Positions 6,490 through 9,877 of a stretch of 9,877 bases of DNA are shown here, in pieces. The number at the start of each line of letters is the position of its first letter. Position 1 is the first letter of the stretch. The stretch is from Octadecabacter sp. (lineage in GTDB: Bacteria; Pseudomonadota; Alphaproteobacteria; Rhodobacterales; Rhodobacteraceae). Both the position numbers and the translations under genes were made by a program. The notes below the pieces were generated by a model, which ran no database searches, was not told the origin of the DNA, and saw only the letters and a program-made list of their open reading frames with translations. The stretch covers positions 1-9,877 of the forward strand of contig DQCL01000158.1 in NCBI GenBank assembly GCA_003533975.1, in the 5' to 3' direction.

Positions 6490-6536
6490 AGCGCGCCGCG
6501 CCCAGAGGAGTCCGGGCCGCGCGCTGTCGGGGTTTT
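6490..6536. terminator. GC-rich hairpin between converging genes, probable bidirectional terminator
   Basis: AGCGCGC (6490-6496) pairs with GCGCGCT (6519-6525), and CCC (6501-6503) with GGG (6514-6516) inside. A GGGGTTTT run follows on the plus strand, and TATTTTA follows on the minus strand. It lies just after the 73-aa gene stop and 72 bp beyond the TerL stop, where two transcripts converge. The U-runs are short, so efficiency is uncertain. Confidence 0.6.
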
Positions 6537-6596
6537 CCCACTCACCAACTAACGGGGATGATTTGCGGCATGAAAAGTCGCAAGGCACATCCAACC

Positions 6597-8264
6597 TTAT
6601 CCCATCAACTCTGCCAAACATGCGGGCATGGCCTCTTCGCCTTCCCGGTCGACCGCCGCCAGCGCCATAGCCAGCGCCACCATGCCGTCGATCCGCCCGC
6701 TGGACTTGTTCTTTGCCAATTTCCGATTCCCTGCCGGGTCCATTTCCACCACTGCGTTGGACGCGCAGAAGGTCAGGATCGGGTTGCCCGCGTGGCGCAG
6801 GCACGCCTCGGCCACCAGACGCTCCATCTTGTCCAGCGCCGGGGCCATGTCGCGGAACCCCTGGCCAAACGGCTCCAGCGGTGGTCCTGCGCCAATCCGG
6901 TCTAGTTCTCGTTTCAGATCCTCGATGCGCCAGCGGTCATAGGCGATGCGCTGAACGTCATAGGTGTCGCAGTATTCGGCAATGGTGTCGGCCACAAATG
7001 ACGGATCGACCACAGCGCCGGGGATCAGCGTCAGGAACCCTTGCTTGGCCCACAGGTCATAAGGCACCCTGTCCAGCTCTGCCTTGTCCCTGATACCGCG
7101 TTCGGGCAGGAAGAACCGGGGCAGCACGTCAAAGCCGCCCGCATCGTCGGGGAACACCAGCACCAGCGCCGTCAGGTCGCGTGATTGCGACAAGTCCAAC
7201 CCGGCCCAGCATTCCCGGCCGACCAGGGCGTCATAGTCCACAGCACCGCCGTTGGCATCCCATTCCGCCTTGGCCAAAAACCGCACATGGGCGTCAACAC
7301 GTTGGTTCAGGATCAGATTGCGAAACCCCTGTTCAGCGGCTGGCATCCGCTTTGCCTGCGCCGCCTGGCGCTGCACATCGTCCAAGGAACGAAAGTCACC
7401 CAAGGCCGGGTTTGCCTTTAGCCATGTTTCTTCGCACCACGGGTCGTCGTCATCATCAGCGCCGTAGAAAGTCAGGTGAAAGCTGGGGTCATCGACTTCA
7501 CCGGAATTGACCTTTTTGCCGTAATCCACCAGCTCGGACATGACGGCATGATCGCTTGCCGCCTGGGTGCTGATCACACACAGCAGGGGGTTGTCGCGGG
7601 CACCCATGGCGGTGTCCAGCGCCTCGTACAGATCACGCTTGGGGGCGGTGCCAAGTTCGTCGTAGATGGTGAAGCTGGGGGACAGGCCCTGCTTGGTGCT
7701 GGCATCGGCAGAGAGGGCCGCAAAGATCGAGCCTTTGCCAGCGCCGGTCAGCACCTCGATCCGCTTGCTGAACTTCACTACGTTGACGCGGGCATCCAGT
7801 TCCGGGTGTTCGTCGAGGATCGCGACCATTTCCGCGAAGGTTTTGCCCGATTGGGTTTTGTCATTCGCGGCGGCGTACACCTCGCCCCGGTTTTCGGCCT
7901 CGGGGCCCAGCAGGTGGCACAGGCCAAGACCGGCCACCAGCTGCGTCTTGCCGTTCTTGCGGGCCATTGACAGGACCGCAGTGCGCACCGGGCGGCGTCC
8001 GGTATCGTCTTCGCTGTAGACCGCTTCCAGAAAGTCGCGTTGCCAGTCGCGAATGCGCAGTTTGGTGCCCGCCAATGAACCTTGGGTGATCGGCAGGTCT
8101 TCGAGAAACGCCACCACGCGGTCAAGACGCGACAGGCCGGGTTCATCCCATGGAAGGACGCTGCGAAGGGCTGACACCTCGTGCTGGGCGAAGCCAAACG
8201 CGCCTTGTTCGGTGTTACCCACCACCGCCAGTTTTGGCTTTGCGCCGTGCCCTCTCAGTCCCAT
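6597..8264 (-). CDS. Terminase large subunit (packaging ATPase/nuclease)
   Basis: Motor that docks on the portal, pumps DNA into the prohead and cuts it. 555 aa, full length. ATPase domain: Walker A-type loop ARKNGKT (101-107) after AVLSM, Walker B and catalytic acid FTIYDE (198-203), then the CVISTQA coupling motif (229-235). Nuclease domain (RNase H-like): Asp357 in AGLDLSQSRDLTALVLV, Asp443 in IAYDRW and Asp526 in GRIDGMVALAMA. The family is the HK97-type Terminase_1 group. Start ATG at 8264, with weak GGA upstream. HNH lies 70 bp before it; no small terminase lies next to it, which is unusual. It is the last gene of the right-hand operon, separated from the capsid cassette by the repressor region. 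It needs a portal to act on, and the portal here is frameshifted. Confidence 0.97.
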   Translation of the reverse strand: MGLRGHGAKPKLAVVGNTEQGAFGFAQHEVSALRSVLPWDEPGLSRLDRVVAFLEDLPITQGSLAGTKLRIRDWQRDFLEAVYSEDDTGRRPVRTAVLSMARKNGKTQLVAGLGLCHLLGPEAENRGEVYAAANDKTQSGKTFAEMVAILDEHPELDARVNVVKFSKRIEVLTGAGKGSIFAALSADASTKQGLSPSFTIYDELGTAPKRDLYEALDTAMGARDNPLLCVISTQAASDHAVMSELVDYGKKVNSGEVDDPSFHLTFYGADDDDDPWCEETWLKANPALGDFRSLDDVQRQAAQAKRMPAAEQGFRNLILNQRVDAHVRFLAKAEWDANGGAVDYDALVGRECWAGLDLSQSRDLTALVLVFPDDAGGFDVLPRFFLPERGIRDKAELDRVPYDLWAKQGFLTLIPGAVVDPSFVADTIAEYCDTYDVQRIAYDRWRIEDLKRELDRIGAGPPLEPFGQGFRDMAPALDKMERLVAEACLRHAGNPILTFCASNAVVEMDPAGNRKLAKNKSSGRIDGMVALAMALAAVDREGEEAMPACLAELMG

Positions 8265-8334
8265 TTTTCAAAATCCAAATTAAGTAAACGCGCGTCTTTG
8301 CCATCGGTCTCCAGCATGGCTGATTCTCGTGATT

Positions 8335-8658
8335 TCAAGGCCCCCCACTCCACCACCCATCCGCAGGATCAATGGGGTTGCCATGCGCATCGCAACCTTT
8401 GAAGCGGCGACCGGCGGCGTTGCCATGAGTACGATCAAAACCAGAGGTCTTCTCGTTGTGGCAGCGCTCGCAGAGCGCCATGAGGTCAGCAAGAACGGGG
8501 TAAGGGTCGCCGCCCTGGCTGATCGGCGTCACGTGGTCCACTGTGTTGGCCAGCTCTGTCCTGCCCCGTTTCTCACAAACCAAACAGACCGGGCATTCGT
8601 CCAGCTTGGCCTTTCTGAGCTTCTGCCATTTGCTCGTGCAATAGGGCCATTTCGCCAT
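8335..8658 (-). CDS. HNH endonuclease (packaging-associated)
   Basis: A 107-aa HNH nuclease of the type placed beside terminase genes, where such proteins stimulate terminase cutting of cos-type DNA. Seen: zinc-binding CxxC pairs (Cys25/Cys28 in CLVC, Cys63/Cys66 in CERC), the beta-beta-alpha metal core with Asp41-His42 in NTVDHVTPISQGGDP and His67-Asn68 in CHNEKT, and the usual C-terminal block GCDAHGNPIDPADGWW. I prefer the ATG at 8658, which shares one base with the 59-aa gene stop (TGATG); an in-frame GTG directly before it is less likely. A run of six G (coding strand, 8340-8345) lies just before the stop. Its presence suggests cos-like packaging, but I could not locate a cos site. Confidence 0.92.
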   Translation of the reverse strand: MAKWPYCTSKWQKLRKAKLDECPVCLVCEKRGRTELANTVDHVTPISQGGDPYPVLADLMALCERCHNEKTSGFDRTHGNAAGRRFKGCDAHGNPIDPADGWWSGGP

Positions 8659-8837
8659 CACGCCACCGTCCGCGACAGTTCGGCCATTTCATAGGCAATC
8701 TCGCTCTTTTCCTCGTGAAAGCGATGCGGGTAGCGGTGATCGGGGCGCAGTCGTTCAACACGTCGCACCAACTCTTGCAGCACCTCACGGGCGTTCGGCT
8801 TCGACTGGTCGCGGATCAGGCGTTCACTGCGCTGCAT
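8658..8837 (-). CDS. Hypothetical 59-aa basic protein
   Basis: Not recognised by name. Small, charged and helical: MQRSERLIRDQSKPNAREVL, then QELVRRVERLRPDHRYPHRF, then HEEKSEIAYEMAELSRTVA. I chose the ATG at 8837 because GGAGG precedes it by 9 bases and because it gives a 14-base overlap with the upstream HTH gene; a longer frame from 8888 would lie inside that gene. It shares one base with HNH downstream. The RPDHRYPHRFHEEK stretch resembles small proteins I recall between replication and HNH genes in alphaproteobacterial prophages. A DNA-binding role in packaging (for instance replacing a small terminase) is possible but unproven. Confidence 0.7.
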   Translation of the reverse strand: MQRSERLIRDQSKPNAREVLQELVRRVERLRPDHRYPHRFHEEKSEIAYEMAELSRTVA

Positions 8838-9582
8838 GGCGGTTCGCCTCCATGTCCAAGACTGTTTCAAAGAAATGCCGTGCCTCACCCTTTCCGGCTT
8901 CGCAGGTTGGGGGCAGTTTGCCGGGAAGGCTGAAATAGATTTCCCGTCCTTTCTCAGCCTTCCGACTTATCGGCAGGTGGCACAGTTTCGGGAAACCCTC
9001 ACGCTCCAGCCATTCGGCCCAACGGTTCAGCGATGAATGGTCCGATATTGGCAGAACGCGCAGACCGGGCACAGCGGATCCGATAAATCGGTGATCCTTA
9101 AACCGTTCGAAGATCGGCGATAGCAAGGCTGGTGGTGGTCCATCAGCGTTCGCCCGCTCCCTTTGTTCTAAAGATTGTTCATCCTTATAATGCGAGGGGA
9201 TAATTTGCCCCCCCTTTTGCTGTAAATCATCCCCCCTTTTTTCCACTTGCGCGGGTTGATTTGCCGCCCCTTTGCGGGCACGAAAAGCGATGATTTTTCC
9301 GGGTGCCAGAAGCTGCATATTGGGTGCTTTCCCGCGCCCGCCATTGCCTGTTGCCATCAGCCATCCGGCGTTGCGCAGTTCCCTCAGGACACGCTTTACC
9401 GTGTCGCGGTGCACCTTGAGGTAGTCGGCCAAGGTCTCTTGCGATGGGTTTATCTGGCCGGTTTCACCGTTAGCAAATTGCAATGCAAGAGCTGTAGCCA
9501 CGTTCTTAGCGGTCGCGGTCAGCCCTTCGGCCTGCATTACAGCCTTGGCCCATTCGAAACGGTTGATTGATGCGTTACCCAT
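8824..9582 (-). CDS. Helix-turn-helix protein, probable replication initiator-like
   Basis: A 252-aa protein with an N-terminal winged helix (HTH_36 type) at about residues 22-92: TAKNVATALALQFANGETGQ, then NPSQETLADYLKVHRDTVKR, then VLRELRNAGWL and the wing GNGGRGKAPNMQLL. A polar linker (100-150) leads to a C-terminal region, LRVLPISDHSSLNRWAEWLE and beyond, with no motif I recognise. Proteins of this build often initiate plasmid or phage replication; no primase or helicase is present, so replication would be helper- or host-driven. The first gene of the right-hand operon. I chose the ATG at 9582 because GTGAGG lies 6 bases upstream; a GTG at 9594 would overlap that ribosome-binding site. 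The upstream region holds regularly spaced repeats that could be its binding sites. It could instead be purely a transcription regulator. Confidence 0.75.
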   Translation of the reverse strand: MGNASINRFEWAKAVMQAEGLTATAKNVATALALQFANGETGQINPSQETLADYLKVHRDTVKRVLRELRNAGWLMATGNGGRGKAPNMQLLAPGKIIAFRARKGAANQPAQVEKRGDDLQQKGGQIIPSHYKDEQSLEQRERANADGPPPALLSPIFERFKDHRFIGSAVPGLRVLPISDHSSLNRWAEWLEREGFPKLCHLPISRKAEKGREIYFSLPGKLPPTCEAGKGEARHFFETVLDMEANRHAAQ

Positions 9583-9634
9583 GATGCACCTCACGGGTTG
9601 TGCGCAGGGCGAAAATCATGGTAAACAAGCTGCG

Positions 9635-9649
9635 AAAACAGTCTGTTTT
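9635..9649. repeat. 15-bp perfect palindrome AAAACAG-T-CTGTTTT
   Basis: Seven-base arms around a single T, 53 bp upstream of the HTH gene ATG. Size and place fit an operator for a dimeric regulator over the right-hand promoter. It differs from the TGTTC-N7-GAACA sites at 5971-6011, so a different protein would bind it. Confidence 0.55.
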
Positions 9650-9750
9650 TCTATGTGTATTGACCTCGGTTGCGCCCGCCAGCGCACCGGGGTTTTTCCT
9701 TGCCACATCGCGGACAAAACCAGAACCGCTTGTGTCAATTTTGTGCCCAT

Positions 9751-9800
9751 CCTGCCTGCACGTTCCTGCATCGTTCTGCAAGGTGCTGCGCGAACCTGCA
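9751..9800. repeat. Five 10-bp-phased CTGC(A/G) motifs, iteron-like
   Basis: CTGC begins at 9756, 9766, 9776, 9786 and 9796, exactly one helical turn apart; four are CTGCA and the fourth is CTGCG. Three flanks are related: CGTTCCTGCA, CGTTCTGCA and CGAACCTGCA. Such phasing places every copy on one face of the helix, as in iterons or cooperative operator arrays. It lies about 170-220 bp upstream of the replication-type HTH gene. Confidence 0.65.
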
Positions 9801-9853
9801 TAGCAAGTGCTTTTGTGTATTGATGTTTTCTTGGGGTTTGAGTATCCCGGCAA

Positions 9854-9877
9854 GTGGGACACCCCTCCCCAACGAGG
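9854..9877. repeat. Right attachment-site repeat (putative attR)
   Basis: GTGGGACACCCCTCCCC followed by AACGAGG, in the same orientation as 9-31, with one extra C. The window ends on its last base, so flanking host sequence and any completing arm of the inverted repeat are not visible. Confidence 0.7.

Larger units (their letters stand above)
9583..9853 (-). promoter_or_regulatory. Right-end intergenic control region
   Basis: About 270 bp with no convincing gene. It holds a 15-bp palindrome (9635-9649), a TTGACA -35-like box on the minus strand (9738-9733, no good -10 found), two copies of TGTGTATTGA exactly 160 bp apart (9654-9663 and 9814-9823), and a 10-bp-phased CTGC array (9751-9800). 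It most likely carries the promoter for the replication/packaging operon, and possibly the origin and integrase arm sites next to attR. Confidence 0.55.
9..9877. mobile_element. Capsid-encoding, tail-less phage satellite (cf-PICI-like integrated element)
   Basis: Seen: a near-identical 23/24-bp direct repeat brackets the region; a tyrosine integrase ends 9 bp inside the left copy; between them lie an excisionase-like gene, a repressor with divergent operators, a replication-type HTH gene, HNH, large terminase, and HK97-type capsid, connector, protease and portal. No tail, tape-measure, lysis or polymerase gene is visible. Known: capsid-forming satellites of the cf-PICI type carry head and packaging genes and take tails from a helper phage. 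Inferred: this element belongs to that lifestyle. A decayed prophage is the alternative, but genes overlap by 1 to 175 bases with almost no debris. The portal frameshift means this copy may be defective as sequenced. Confidence 0.75.

Noticed and set aside
7476..7970. Plus-strand open frame (164 codons) antisense to TerL
   Set aside because: It mirrors TerL codon structure in a high-GC gene and shows no motif or independent ribosome-binding site.
8280..8492. Minus-strand 70-codon frame between HNH and TerL considered as a missing small terminase
   Set aside because: Most of it overlaps HNH in another frame, the sequence is low-complexity (Ala, Arg, Gly) and no helical DNA-binding pattern appears.
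9575..9862. A 95-codon minus-strand open frame covering the right-end region
   Set aside because: It starts inside attR, has no family-like sequence, overlaps the start of the HTH gene, and runs through palindromes and phased repeats better explained as control DNA.
1..9877. End repeats as the overlap of a circular contig rather than att sites
   Set aside because: The ends do not match as an exact suffix-prefix overlap: bases 1-8 differ from those before the right copy and the repeats differ by one C. An integrated element fits better, though an episomal form cannot be excluded.

Overview
The window looks like one complete, very compact integrated element of about 9.85 kb. A 23/24-bp direct repeat (9-31 and 9854-9877) sits at both ends, and a tyrosine integrase gene abuts the left copy. 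High GC in the core genes, and the style of the integrase, its overlapping helix-turn-helix partner and the short XRE repressor, suggest an alphaproteobacterial host, most likely Rhodobacterales. That host call is from memory of these families, not from a search.

The element encodes DNA packaging (HNH endonuclease, large terminase) and an HK97-type head (major capsid protein, gp6-like connector, prohead protease, portal). I find no tail, baseplate, lysis or DNA polymerase gene, and no recognisable small terminase. This is the content expected of a capsid-forming phage satellite (cf-PICI-like): it would make and fill its own small heads and borrow tails and lysis from a helper phage. A prophage remnant is the main alternative, but the tight gene overlaps and flanking repeats argue for an evolved unit.

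Layout, right to left, as most genes read on the minus strand: (1) a right-end control region (9583-9853) with five CTGC motifs spaced exactly 10 bp apart, a 15-bp palindrome and a TTGACA box; (2) a leftward operon of a replication-initiator-like HTH protein, a 59-aa protein, HNH and TerL, ending near a GC-rich hairpin at 6490-6525; (3) a divergent control switch: a plus-strand XRE repressor plus a 73-aa protein facing a minus-strand 72-aa and 92-aa pair, with two 17-bp operator-like dyads between them; (4) an AT-richer MerR-like 259-aa gene with its own repeat-bearing upstream region; (5) a tightly coupled leftward cassette: capsid, connector, protease, portal, excisionase-like HTH, integrase. 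Capsid precedes portal, the reverse of the usual HK97 order.

The portal gene is broken. A perfect 26-bp tandem duplication (1783-1834) shifts the frame, and removing one copy restores a 407-codon portal. Head assembly in this copy should therefore fail unless the duplication collapses, the portal is supplied in trans, or the duplication is a sequencing or assembly error.
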